Shown piece after piece: positions 51,739-61,181 of a stretch of DNA of 64,000 nucleotides. Origin of the DNA: Streptoalloteichus hindustanus. GTDB lineage: Bacteria; Actinomycetota; Actinomycetes; Mycobacteriales; Pseudonocardiaceae. How positions within the stretch are numbered: position 1 is the stretch's first letter; each line of letters starts with the position of its first letter. The stretch lies in assembly GCF_900129375.1 (NCBI RefSeq), contig NZ_FQVN01000018.1, positions 1-64,000 of the forward strand. Direction: 5' to 3'. A program made the position numbers and the translations under genes. Below the pieces are notes generated by a model. The model did not search any database, had not been told where the DNA came from, and saw nothing but the letters and a program-made list of their open reading frames with translations.

Positions 51739-52038
51739 GTGAGCGGTTTCGACGTCGTGATCTCAGCACTGTCGTCGGCGGGCGACGCCGCCACCCGCGC
51801 CGGGGAACAGGCGCGGGTGGTGGACCTGGCCGCCGTCCTGCGCGAGGTGACCGAAGCTCTGCCCGGCACCCGCTCCGCCGACACGGCCGGGAAACTCGCG
51901 GACTTCTGGCAGACGCGAATCAAGGACTGGAGCGGCGCGTCGGCCGCGTTCGGCCACGACCTCAAGGAGTCGGCGCGGCTGTACGCGGACAACGAACGCG
52001 CGGCGGAACACGGCTTCTCTCCCGATCCCGGGCGGTGA
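51739..52038 (+). CDS. EspC/WXG-like small protein
   Basis: This 99-residue helical protein has WSG (residues 64-66) between two helices and a C-terminal YADNE. That is the pattern of ESX-secretion-associated EspC-like proteins (type VII secretion). Such proteins usually pair with a larger neighbour for export. The GTG start follows GAGGGAGGG. Its stop overlaps the next start (GTGA), so it is made together with the WXG toxin-like protein. Confidence 0.75.
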   Translation: MSGFDVVISALSSAGDAATRAGEQARVVDLAAVLREVTEALPGTRSADTAGKLADFWQTRIKDWSGASAAFGHDLKESARLYADNERAAEHGFSPDPGR

Positions 52039-53345
52039 GGGACGTGGTGAGCTACGGAGACGTGCGCCGGTGGCGGGACGAGCCGCTGGACGAGGCGGAG
52101 CGACTGCTCAGGGCCAGGTCCGACACCCTGGTGGGGCTCGCCGACGAACTGACCGACATGGCGCGGCCGGGCGACTGGCACGGCGAGGCCGCCGACGCCG
52201 CCCGGCAGCGCTGCGCCCGCCTGGCCGACGAGCTGGAACACCTGGTGGCCGGGGTCAACGCCGCTCGGACCGGCATCATGGCCGCCGCCGACGGGCTGAC
52301 CGGTCTCGAACACCTGGTGGCGGAGGCCGAGGCACTGGCACGCGCCCACCACTTCACCATCGATCACACCGGGGTCGTCACCGACGCCGCCACGGCCACC
52401 GACATCCCCGCCGACCAGGCGGAGGAGGTGGAGCGGGAACGCGAGCGGATCAGGGCCGAACTGCGGGACCGGGTCCAGCGGATCATCGCCAGGGCGGAGG
52501 AGGTCGACCGCGACCTCAACAGCGTCTTCGAGAAGGTGAGCGACGGGCGGGTCACTGACGGCGGCGCCACCACCCTGCTCGCCGCGGCCACAGCCGGTGC
52601 GCTCCAGGGCGTCGACAAACCGGGCCTGCCCGGACCGCCACCCCGCCCAGAAGTCGACGGCGGTGCGGGGGCGCACGGATCGGACCCCGGAGCCTGGTTC
52701 GGCGAGCGGATCAAGAAGGAGCTCGCCGGCCAGGCAGCGATCTTCGCCGACAGCGTTGGTTGGACGCACGCCGCGAAGCACCTCCGGCACTTCCTCGACA
52801 ACTCGGGGACGCCGCTGTCCGTCAGCCCGGACGAGATCACCGGCGACGTGCCGGAGTTCCGGAACGAGGTCGACAAGAAGGCGGCCGCGGAGATGCGTCG
52901 TCTCGCCGAGGAGGCCAGGGCGAACGGCACGTACGGCAAGCCGATTCCGTTCAACTCCGGCTGGGTCGGCTACTACATCAAGCAGGAATACAGCAAGGAC
53001 TGGTACTACGCCCTCGGCGGCATCAAGTACGCGGTGACCGGTGTGGCCACTGTGCACCCACCCGACCAGCCCGGTGGCGAGCCACGGGTGGAGATGGACT
53101 ACCAGGTGCACGTCTTCGATCGATACAACTGGGACGGCGGCAAGAGCACCGACATCGGCCCCGTCACGATCACCGACCAGTCGATGGCGGACATGCACCG
53201 CGCGGGCGTGGCCCAGGAGTTCGACGTCTCCGGCTCGTCGGAACCGAGGCATTACGCGGGTCGCGTTCCCCCGCCTGGCGAAAAGCCCGACTTACCCCAG
53301 CCCCCTCCCGACCGAGACGACCGCACCGATCCGACCCGGAAATAG
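52035..53345 (+). CDS. WXG-domain protein with toxin-like C-terminus
   Basis: This 436-residue protein has a helical WXG100/LXG-like N-terminal region (about residues 1-100; WHG at 48-50 in GDWHGEAADAARQR), a coiled-coil (about 130-165) and a linker. A C-terminal domain (about 265-410) carries GWVGYYIKQEYSKDWYYALG, EMDYQVHVFDRYNWDGGKS and MADMHRAGVAQEFDVSGSSE. That C-terminal domain occurs at the ends of other actinobacterial multidomain exported proteins and is toxin-like by position. Its activity is unknown. It is flanked by an EspC-like partner and a lipoprotein, the usual order for a secreted effector with helper and possible protector. Confidence 0.75.
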   Translation: MRDVVSYGDVRRWRDEPLDEAERLLRARSDTLVGLADELTDMARPGDWHGEAADAARQRCARLADELEHLVAGVNAARTGIMAAADGLTGLEHLVAEAEALARAHHFTIDHTGVVTDAATATDIPADQAEEVERERERIRAELRDRVQRIIARAEEVDRDLNSVFEKVSDGRVTDGGATTLLAAATAGALQGVDKPGLPGPPPRPEVDGGAGAHGSDPGAWFGERIKKELAGQAAIFADSVGWTHAAKHLRHFLDNSGTPLSVSPDEITGDVPEFRNEVDKKAAAEMRRLAEEARANGTYGKPIPFNSGWVGYYIKQEYSKDWYYALGGIKYAVTGVATVHPPDQPGGEPRVEMDYQVHVFDRYNWDGGKSTDIGPVTITDQSMADMHRAGVAQEFDVSGSSEPRHYAGRVPPPGEKPDLPQPPPDRDDRTDPTRK

Positions 53346-53352
53346 GTTGCCC

Positions 53353-53910
53353 GTGGACGCAGTAGAAACCGCCGGAGACGCGGGGATTCGCCGGCCAGCC
53401 GCCAGTGGTCTCCAGCGTTTCCGCCCGCTCGTCGCAACGATCGGAACCCTCGCTCTCGTCGTCGGCCTCGCGGCGACCACCGCTGCCTGCGAGTCCGGTT
53501 CCAGTCAGGAGAACAGGATGCCCCCACGCGACAGCAGCGCCGTCCGGACCGACCAGGCGAGTATCACCGAGGCGCTCACTTTCGGCGGGATCGTCCTGCC
53601 GCCCTCCGCCACCGTGCTTGGTGTCCAGGGTCAGAAGGGCATCGACCAGCTCTACGTCCTCGCCGTCAGGATGCCGCCCGAGGCCGTGGACACCCTGCTG
53701 GCGACGTCGAAGTTCACCAAGCCCCTGGACAGGACAAACCGGGGCAGCATGTCCCCGCTACCCGGACTGACCCTCGGCACCGACCTCGCGTGGGCCCAGG
53801 ACAGCCTGCCTCCGGGCGAGGGCCGCAAGCATGAGGTTTTCCGCGAGGTCACGGTGGACCGCACGGACAAGACGCAGTCGACCGTGCACCTGTGGTTGTT
53901 CAACACCTGA
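53353..53910 (+). CDS. Predicted lipoprotein, possible immunity protein
   Basis: This 185-residue protein has a signal peptide (about residues 24-46) whose lipobox reads TTAAC, then an outer domain of about 130 residues with mixed beta/alpha character (ALTFGGIVLPPSATVLGVQG, EAVDTLLATSKF). It starts at GTG 8 bases after the stop of the toxin-like gene. The close linkage would fit an immunity protein displayed on the cell surface. No homologous family is recognised, so this role is inference. Confidence 0.6.
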   Translation: MDAVETAGDAGIRRPAASGLQRFRPLVATIGTLALVVGLAATTAACESGSSQENRMPPRDSSAVRTDQASITEALTFGGIVLPPSATVLGVQGQKGIDQLYVLAVRMPPEAVDTLLATSKFTKPLDRTNRGSMSPLPGLTLGTDLAWAQDSLPPGEGRKHEVFREVTVDRTDKTQSTVHLWLFNT

Positions 53911-53918
53911 CAGCGGGG

Positions 53919-55292
53919 TCAGGGCGCGACGGCCTTGAGGGCGGAGAAGCGGCCGAGGGCGACTCGGCGTTCCTCGGCGTGGTCGACGATCGGCGGCGGG
54001 TAGCCCGTGGGCGGGCCGGCGGGCAGGAGCCAGGGCGTGTGCGCGCGTTTCCCCGGCACGGCGCGGAGTTCCGGCACCCAGCGCCGGACGTAGTCGCCGT
54101 TCGGGTCGAACCGCTCGGCCTGCGTGGTGGGGTTGAAGACCCGGAAGTACGGCGCCGCGTCGGTGCCGCTGCCGGCCACCCACTGCCAGTTCATCTGGTT
54201 CGACGCCAGGTCGGCGTCGACGAGGTGGCGCAGGAAGTGCCGCGCGCCGCGCCACCACGGCAGGTGGAGGTCCTTGACCAGGAAGCTGGCCACCACCATG
54301 CGCACCCGGTTGTGCATCCAGCCCTCGGCGAGGAGCTGCCGCATCCCCGCGTCGATCAGGGGGTAGCCGGTGCGACCGGAGGCCCACGCCGTGAACCGGG
54401 CGTCGGCGTCCTCGCCAGTGTCGTGCTGGTAGTGGTCGTAGCGCCGGTCGTAGTTGCGCCGGGCCACCTCGGAGCGGTGCCACAGCACGTCGGCGAAGAA
54501 CTCCCGCCACGCCAGCTCCGCGCGGAAGGCCGCCGCGCCGGAGCCGGAGTGCGCGGCCAGGTCGTGCAGCAGCGTCCTGGGATGGACACAGCCCCAGTGC
54601 AACGCGGCGGAGAGACGGCTCGTGCCGGCCAGGTCGGGTCGGTCCCGGTCGCGGTCGTAGTGGTCGATCCGCTCGTCAAGGAAGGTCTCCCACTGCCGCA
54701 ACGCGGCCCGCTCCCCCGCCGCCGGGAGGCCGTCGGCCGGCGGCTCCGCGACCGCAGCCCGCTCGACGTCCACTTCGGACGGATCGAACCAGTCCACTTC
54801 GGATGGATCACTGGTTGCCGGCTCCCGCCAGCCGCGGTTCAGCCAGGCGCGGTAGAAAGCGCTGAACATCTGGTACGGCTCGCCCTGGGCGTTGACCACT
54901 CGGCCCGGGGTGACCGCGTAGGGCGAGCCGGTCCGGTCGAACTCGACGCCGGCCTCGGCCAACGCCCGCTCGACGGCGGCGTCCCGCTCTCGGCCGTAGG
55001 GACCGGTGTCGGCGCTGACGTGGACACTGCGCGCGCCCACCCGCGCGGCCACGGAGGGCACGACCCGCGCGGGATCTCCCCGCACGACCAGCAACCGCCC
55101 GCCCAGGTCGTGGTCCAGGGCACGCAGACATCGGGCCAGGAAGCCGCGGCGAGGCGCCCCGGCCGGGCGTAGTAACACCTCGTCGAGCACGAACAACGCT
55201 ACGACCCTGTGCGAACGCTCGGCAGCGGCGGCCAGGGCGGGGTGGTCGCCCAGACGCAGGTCGCGACGGAACCAGAGAACGGCGGCATCCAC
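53919..55292 (-). CDS. phrB: Deoxyribodipyrimidine photolyase
   Basis: This 457-residue photolyase repairs UV-induced pyrimidine dimers with light. It has an N-terminal alpha/beta antenna domain (VLWFRRDLRLGDHPAL) and a helical FAD domain with TSRLSAALHWGCVHPR, LAWREFFADVLW and WMHNRVRMVVASFL. The segments DLASNQMNWQWVAGSGTDA and FNPTTQAERFDPNGDYVRRW complete the FAD site. These are class I CPD photolyase hallmarks. GTG is the start. The two PSEVD stretches (54767-54805, read on the minus strand) are adjacent copies of the dispersed palindrome. Confidence 0.95.
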   Translation of the reverse strand: MDAAVLWFRRDLRLGDHPALAAAAERSHRVVALFVLDEVLLRPAGAPRRGFLARCLRALDHDLGGRLLVVRGDPARVVPSVAARVGARSVHVSADTGPYGRERDAAVERALAEAGVEFDRTGSPYAVTPGRVVNAQGEPYQMFSAFYRAWLNRGWREPATSDPSEVDWFDPSEVDVERAAVAEPPADGLPAAGERAALRQWETFLDERIDHYDRDRDRPDLAGTSRLSAALHWGCVHPRTLLHDLAAHSGSGAAAFRAELAWREFFADVLWHRSEVARRNYDRRYDHYQHDTGEDADARFTAWASGRTGYPLIDAGMRQLLAEGWMHNRVRMVVASFLVKDLHLPWWRGARHFLRHLVDADLASNQMNWQWVAGSGTDAAPYFRVFNPTTQAERFDPNGDYVRRWVPELRAVPGKRAHTPWLLPAGPPTGYPPPIVDHAEERRVALGRFSALKAVAP

Positions 55293-55387
55293 GAACGGAC
55301 GCTACGACCGCCCGACCGGCGACGCACGCCAGGACCCGCCGGAGAGTGACACCGTCAGGTGAGGTGGTCCAGGCTCGGGAACGGCGA

Positions 55388-55433
55388 CCGCCCCGGGGTG
55401 GGACCGCCGGTCTCGGCGGCCTCCCCGGGGCGG
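55388..55433 (-). terminator. Terminator of the citrate synthase gene
   Basis: CCGCCCCGGGG (55388-55398) and CCCCGGGGCGG (55423-55433) pair perfectly, with an inner CCGCCG/CGGCGG stem. It lies about 46 bases downstream of gltA on the minus strand. Confidence 0.75.
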
Positions 55434-55478
55434 GAACGTGGCGGCGACCCGGCCGGGGTCACCGCTGACGGGCGCTGG

Positions 55479-56783
<1,305 letters not shown>

Positions 56784-57147
56784 TCGGGTCCCTCTCACGC
56801 TCGGACGGGACGATGCTGAAAGCTCCGACCGGCCAGCACGTCGTTTCGACGCCCACTGACAAGTCACACGAGCGCTCGCCGGTCGGGTCGACCGCGCCGC
56901 AGCACCGCCCCGTTGGGGTCCTGTCAGCCCCTCACGCTAGTCCGCACCACCGGCCTCGCGCAGCAGCCGTGTTAGCTGGTGAGGGCACTTGGGACAGGTA
57001 TCACACGCCGAGGGGGGCGCCCGGCTGCGATCCGCATCGGGTCGACCACGCTCAATATCCTTCCCGTGCCGTCAGCCGGCTCCGGGTCGACCGCCGAGGG
57101 ACCGGCGACGCACGCCGCTTTCCGCCCGAACCGCCCAATTCCCCAGG
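56784..57147. other. Intergenic region upstream of gltA
   Basis: No gene is supported in these 364 bases. The segment must hold the gltA promoter on the minus strand and the 3' end signals of the sugar kinase gene. I see no strong hairpin or clear -35/-10 pair. Confidence 0.5.
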
Positions 57148-58107
57148 TCAGCGCGCCGCGAGCTCGGCGGCGAACGGGGGCTCGGCCCCGGCCCGGGAAC
57201 AGGTCACCGCGGCGGCGTCGGCGACGAACGACAGCGCTTCCCGCCAGGCGTCCGCGTCCAGCGCGCGCACCGCGTCGACGGACAACGCGTCGTGCTCCGC
57301 CAGCCACGCCAGCACCGCGCCGTGCACCGTGTCGCCCGCCCCGATCGTGTCCACAACGGTCACCGGACGGGCCGGGACCTCCACCAGGTCCCCGGCGCCG
57401 GTGAGCGCCGCGAGACCGGCCGCGCCCCTGGTCAGCAGTACGGCGGCGGGACCGCGCCCGTGCCACTCCCTGACCGCGGCCAGCGGGTCCGCACCCTCGG
57501 CCAGCCAGCCGGCGTCCTCCTCGGACAGTTTCAGCAACCCCACGTCCGGCAGCCAGGAGCGGAACCGCGCCCGGTACGCCCCGGCGTCCGGCACCAACGC
57601 CGCCCGCACGTTGGGGTCCAGCGACACCAACCGGCCGGCGGCCGACTCCCTGCGCAACATCGCCTCGTAGGCGCTCGCCCCCGGCTCCAGGAGCAGCGAC
57701 ACCGTGCCGAGCGACAGCGCGCGCACGTCGTCGGGCAGCGGCCCCGGGTCGGCGACGAGCCGGTCCGCGGTGCCCTCGACGTGGAACGAGTACCGCGCCG
57801 AACCGTCCTCGGCCAGGCCCACCACGGCCAGAGTGGTCGGCTCCGCGCCACGTTGGACCATCGAGACATCCACATCGGACAGGCGCAGCCGCTCCACCAG
57901 CGCCTCGCCGAAGGTGTCCGTGGAGATCCGGGAGAGGAACCGCGTCGGAGCGCCGAGCCGGCCGAGGGTCACCGCGACGTTGAACGGCCCCCCGCCCATC
58001 AGCGGCGTCATCGGGGACAACACGCCGGGAGCGGCTCCGGCCCCGGGCACCAGGTCGACCAACGCCTCCCCGCCGACGACGATCCACCCCGGACTCACCG
58101 CACCCAT
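57148..58107 (-). CDS. PfkB family carbohydrate kinase
   Basis: This 319-residue ribokinase-like sugar kinase has the N-terminal motif GGGPFNVAVTLGRLG (substrate site) and the C-terminal VVDTIGAGDTVHGAVLAWL with the anion hole and catalytic Asp. It resembles fructokinases or other small sugar kinases. No transporter or regulator lies beside it to fix the sugar. ATG 58107 is chosen because family members start just before VVGGEALVDLVPG. An in-frame GTG at 58170 would add 21 residues that lie over an inverted repeat. Confidence 0.9.
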   Translation of the reverse strand: MGAVSPGWIVVGGEALVDLVPGAGAAPGVLSPMTPLMGGGPFNVAVTLGRLGAPTRFLSRISTDTFGEALVERLRLSDVDVSMVQRGAEPTTLAVVGLAEDGSARYSFHVEGTADRLVADPGPLPDDVRALSLGTVSLLLEPGASAYEAMLRRESAAGRLVSLDPNVRAALVPDAGAYRARFRSWLPDVGLLKLSEEDAGWLAEGADPLAAVREWHGRGPAAVLLTRGAAGLAALTGAGDLVEVPARPVTVVDTIGAGDTVHGAVLAWLAEHDALSVDAVRALDADAWREALSFVADAAAVTCSRAGAEPPFAAELAAR

Positions 58108-58118
58108 TGCCCCGCCCC

Positions 58119-58170
58119 GTGTACCCAGACGGCCGATTTCCCCGGCCGGCGACGTGCCGTATGGGTACAC
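58119..58170. promoter_or_regulatory. Candidate operator upstream of the PfkB kinase
   Basis: GTGTACCCA (58119-58127) and TGGGTACAC (58162-58170) are perfect 9-bp inverted arms, centred about 37 bases upstream of the kinase start. This could bind a sugar-responsive repressor or form a leader hairpin. Confidence 0.5.
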
Positions 58171-58202
58171 AGGGCGCGCCCGGGGTGTCTAGTCCTCGCC
58201 TT

Positions 58203-58523
58203 CTAGTCCTCGTCTTCGCCGACCTCACCGGCGGCGACCCGCGCCGCCTTCTCGTCCACCGCCCTGAGCAGCTCGGGCCACCGCTCCCGCAGCTCCTGGA
58301 ACGCCTCGGCGGTGAACGACAGGACGAAGTCATGCCCACCCGAGAACATGCCCCGCGAACCGAACGTCAGCTCGACGAACCCCTCCTTCGTCACGAGCTG
58401 CTGCATCCTGAACCCCTCGGCGATGTCCACGTAGACGCCCGCCTCCACGGGCCTACCACCGACCACGACGCCTCCCGCTATGACGTAATGACCATCAGGA
58501 ACAATGAGTGAGCAGCCGATCAC
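58203..58523 (-). CDS. Hypothetical protein, about 106 residues
   Basis: This is a soluble protein with a beta-rich N-terminal half (VPDGHYVIAGGVVVGGRPVE, GVYVDIAEGF) and a helical, acidic C-terminus (FQELRERWPELLRAVDEKAA). The start is uncertain: GTG 58523 is listed, while GTG 58550 would place coding sequence over the palindromic operator of the divergent XRE gene. Homologous small proteins are common beside XRE-DUF397 pairs (recalled). The function is unknown, and it may be controlled from the shared operator. Confidence 0.65.
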   Translation of the reverse strand: MIGCSLIVPDGHYVIAGGVVVGGRPVEAGVYVDIAEGFRMQQLVTKEGFVELTFGSRGMFSGGHDFVLSFTAEAFQELRERWPELLRAVDEKAARVAAGEVGEDED

Positions 58524-58526
58524 AGA

Positions 58527-58562
58527 TAAGCCTTCAAGGCTTAAGATCACCGTAGACTTAAG
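58527..58562. promoter_or_regulatory. Palindromic operator of the XRE regulator
   Basis: TAAGCCTTCAAGGCTTA (58527-58543) is a perfect 17-bp palindrome. It overlaps the first of two CTTAAG sites (58540-58545 and 58557-58562), which are spaced 17 bp apart. The cluster lies in the short AT-rich gap between divergent genes, the expected place for the XRE regulator to bind. Confidence 0.75.
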
Positions 58563-58605
58563 CTATGGCGAAAGTCACTGCCCCGATCAGGTGAGGAGTG
58601 CGCGC

Positions 58606-59475
58606 GTGGGCCAGGTTCAGCAGACGGTGGAGCGCCGACAGCTCGGCCTGGCGCTGCAGCGCCTGCGCACGCAGGCCGGACTGGGCCAGCAGGACGCCGC
58701 GAACGCGATCAGGCGCTCCGCTCCGAGGATCAGCCAGGTCGAGCACGGCAAGGGCTCGCTGAGCGTCGAAGAGCTCCGCACACTCCTCGACCTCTACGGC
58801 GTCGTCGGCGACGAACGAGAAACCCTGCTCGCACTCGGCACCCAAGCCAGGAAGCGGAGACACCAGCCCTGGCAGGTCTACACCGATCTCCTCCCCGACG
58901 CCTTCCAACGTCTCGCCGACCTCCAAGCCGACGCCACCGCGATCACCTACTACGAAACGGGTCTCGTTCCTGGTCTCGCCCAGTCACCGGACTACGTCCG
59001 GGCGATCATCACGAGCGGCGACGGCGTCTGGTGGCCGCAGTCCCCGGAGGAGACCGAGCGCCGCATCGCGTTTCGCCTCAACCAGCAACGCCGTGTGTTG
59101 ACAACCGACGGCCACAAACATCTGGACGTCATCTTCACTGAGGACGCGTTGCGGAACATCGTGGGCAGCCAGACCGTCATGGCCGGACAAGCAGCCCACC
59201 TGCTCCAACTCACCACTCAGCACTCCAACGTCACCGTGCGGATCGTTCCGTCGGAGACCGTCGACAACCCAGGACTCGGCGGCGGCCTGATGCTGCTCGA
59301 CTTCGCGGCGGCACCTTCAATCTGCCATCTGCCTACCTTGTACGGGCCGGGCACGTACTTCGATCAACCCGACGATATCGAGCCGATGCGCCGCCTACTC
59401 GAGAGAGTTCAATCCCTGGCGCTCAGTCCAGCCGAGACCAAGTCCCTCCTGCTCAAGGCAACAAAGGAGAGCTGA
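58606..59475 (+). CDS. XRE family regulator with DUF5753 domain
   Basis: This 289-residue protein has an N-terminal Cro/C1 helix-turn-helix (about residues 12-65; AGLGQQDAANAIRRSAPRIS) and a C-terminal DUF5753 ligand-like domain (from about 95: TYYETGLVPGLAQSPDYVRA to LERVQSLALSP). This architecture is abundant in actinobacteria and is almost always followed by DUF397 genes, as here. GTG 58606 follows GAGGAG by 8 bases. Relatives control development and antibiotic genes (WhiJ/AbaA-like systems). Confidence 0.93.
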   Translation: MGQVQQTVERRQLGLALQRLRTQAGLGQQDAANAIRRSAPRISQVEHGKGSLSVEELRTLLDLYGVVGDERETLLALGTQARKRRHQPWQVYTDLLPDAFQRLADLQADATAITYYETGLVPGLAQSPDYVRAIITSGDGVWWPQSPEETERRIAFRLNQQRRVLTTDGHKHLDVIFTEDALRNIVGSQTVMAGQAAHLLQLTTQHSNVTVRIVPSETVDNPGLGGGLMLLDFAAAPSICHLPTLYGPGTYFDQPDDIEPMRRLLERVQSLALSPAETKSLLLKATKES

Positions 59476-59477
59476 AC

Positions 59478-59660
59478 ATGCAGCGTGATACCGGCTGGTA
59501 CAAGAGCAGCCGCAGCACTGCCGCGAACAACTCTTGCGTGGAAGTCCGCATCACGGACAACACGGTCGCAGTCCGTGACTCCAAGAACCGCAGCGGAGCC
59601 ACCCTGAACTTCAGCCATCACGCTTGGTCGTCTTTCCTCCAGCGCTTCAAGGAGAAATGA
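59478..59660 (+). CDS. DUF397 protein, first copy
   Basis: This 60-residue protein of the DUF397 family has the hallmark WYKSSRS, then NSCVEVRI, VAVRDSKNRSG and a final WSSFLQRF. These small proteins act with the adjacent XRE/DUF5753 regulator, possibly as antagonists, an idea drawn from bldB/whiJ-type systems. It starts 2 bases after the regulator's stop. Confidence 0.93.
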   Translation: MQRDTGWYKSSRSTAANNSCVEVRITDNTVAVRDSKNRSGATLNFSHHAWSSFLQRFKEK

Positions 59661-59842
59661 TCGTGCGCAACAAAGGCTGGTACAAGAGCAGCCACAGCGC
59701 CGCAGCGAGCAACAACTGTGTCGAGGTACGGATCACTGACGAGGCCGTCGGGGTACGTGACTCGAAAGACCGGAGTGGCCCGGCGTTGAGCTTCGAGCGG
59801 AAGGCGTGGGCGGCCTTCGTCAAGCGAGTCAGGAACGACTGA
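59657..59842 (+). CDS. DUF397 protein, second copy
   Basis: This 61-residue DUF397 paralogue (WYKSSHS, NNCVEVRI, VGVRDSKDRSG, WAAFVKRV) overlaps the first copy's stop (ATGA), with AAGGAGAA just before its ATG. The two copies differ at about half of their positions, so the duplication is not recent. They may tune the same regulator with different affinities. Confidence 0.92.
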   Translation: MIVRNKGWYKSSHSAAASNNCVEVRITDEAVGVRDSKDRSGPALSFERKAWAAFVKRVRND

Positions 59843-59895
59843 GAACCCGGCAAACGCACGTCAGCAAAAGTCCACAGAGAGGGGAGCGCTCGTTC

Positions 59896-60672
59896 GTGGC
59901 CGTTCTGGAGATGGATTACGTGGAGCTGGGCGTGGCGTGGCAGGTGTCGAACCTGCCGGAGCTACCGACTTTGTTCACCTGGCGAAACCACGGCTCGACG
60001 CCCGCTGACCCGGAGCGCGCGCTGGACGAGGCCGAGGACCGCCTGCGGGCGCGGGGCCTCATCCGCACCGGCAGCGTCCTCGACGAGGAACTGCGCGCCA
60101 TCCTGGAGGTCTTCACCGCCGGATCGACCGAGGTGGATCTCCGGTTCGCGCCGGCGCCCGGGACCGAGGTCCGCGCCTGTGTCGCCGCGCGTGGGGACTT
60201 CGCCGCCCGCGCCATCCTTCAGAACGACTACGTCCGGGTGGAGAGCATCCCCGCGTACTCGGCGATCGACGCCCTGATCGGCGTGTTGCCAGCCGTTCCC
60301 CGCGCTTCCGGACCGGTGATCAGCCTCCCCGAGGCCGACTTCGACGCCGCCGTGGCCGAGGCCGGCGAGAACGCCTCCGACAGCGCGGTCCTCGCCGGCC
60401 TGCGGTCCAGGGGCATCTCCTCCGACGACGCACGCACCGCGGTTCGGCTCCTGGGCGGGGAGCGCCGGCTCTACGGGAAGTTCGGTGCCGCAGCGCGTGA
60501 TCACCTCGGCCGACGCCACCGGAGCACTCAGTCCACCCGGGTCATCGACTCCGCCGAGGGCCGGAGCGCCCTGTACCGCCGGGGCGGTTACCTGGTGATC
60601 GCTCCGGCCGATCACGCGCTGCTCGTCAGGGTGGTCCGGGAGTTGCTGGACGAGACCGCCCGAATGACGTAG
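59896..60672 (+). CDS. ESX secretion-associated EspG family protein
   Basis: This 258-residue protein is of the EspG type, cytosolic chaperones that hold PE-PPE-like pairs before type VII export. The opening LEMDYVELGVAWQVSNLPELP, the central AARGDFAARAILQNDYVRVE and the terminal RGGYLVIAPADHALLVRVVRELL match the family plan. GTG 59896 follows GAGGGGAG at slightly long spacing. It is followed by ESX-type helical and WXG proteins, which could be its clients. Confidence 0.88.
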   Translation: MAVLEMDYVELGVAWQVSNLPELPTLFTWRNHGSTPADPERALDEAEDRLRARGLIRTGSVLDEELRAILEVFTAGSTEVDLRFAPAPGTEVRACVAARGDFAARAILQNDYVRVESIPAYSAIDALIGVLPAVPRASGPVISLPEADFDAAVAEAGENASDSAVLAGLRSRGISSDDARTAVRLLGGERRLYGKFGAAARDHLGRRHRSTQSTRVIDSAEGRSALYRRGGYLVIAPADHALLVRVVRELLDETARMT

Positions 60673-60779
60673 TGCGAGATCGTCCTCTCTCGTTCTTGGT
60701 CTGAGAGCGAATGATCGCGTGTCACGATGAGGAAACACGCGACGTCACACAGTGCTCGCCAGGGGAGGAGCGAACACAC

Positions 60780-61178
60780 ATGCCCGCCAACGACCCGGGC
60801 TCCGGCGACCTGTCACGCCTGCTGAACCCGCTGTCCACGATCCACACCTGGGTGAACGACGGCGCCGGCGGCGTCCACCAAGCCTCGTTCTCCGTCGACC
60901 CCGACCAACTCCCAGTCCTCCGCCAGGGCCTCCAACAGGCCCAGGACAAGCTCATCGCCCTCCGATCGGATGCGTTTGAGCTTCTGGGCATTCCGGCACC
61001 GGGAAACGATGAGGTCAGCAGGCGGGCGGTCGAACGTTTCGCCCGCCAAGTCGACGGTCCTGACGGCACTCTTCTCAAGGCCGTCGACGACGGAACGCGG
61101 CGACTTCAGGACATCATCGACCAGATCGATGCCCTCACCAAGACCTACCAGCAGGCCGACGACGACTCCCGGATGTGA
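60780..61178 (+). CDS. PE/ESX-like helical protein
   Basis: This 132-residue protein has a short N-terminal disordered part and then two or three long helices (VDPDQLPVLRQGLQQAQDKL; SRRAVERFARQV; RLQDIIDQIDALTKTYQQA). It looks like the PE or ESX-substrate type found beside EspG in actinobacteria. GGGGAGGAG precedes the ATG by 9 bases. Export through an ESX system encoded elsewhere is likely, but no EccC or membrane core genes are in this island. Confidence 0.75.
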   Translation: MPANDPGSGDLSRLLNPLSTIHTWVNDGAGGVHQASFSVDPDQLPVLRQGLQQAQDKLIALRSDAFELLGIPAPGNDEVSRRAVERFARQVDGPDGTLLKAVDDGTRRLQDIIDQIDALTKTYQQADDDSRM

Positions 61179-61181
61179 CAT

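Noticed and set aside
58108-58170. Extending the PfkB kinase to GTG 58170
   Set aside because: The added 21 residues lie over an inverted repeat and do not resemble the family N-terminus, which begins just before VVGGEALVDLVPG.
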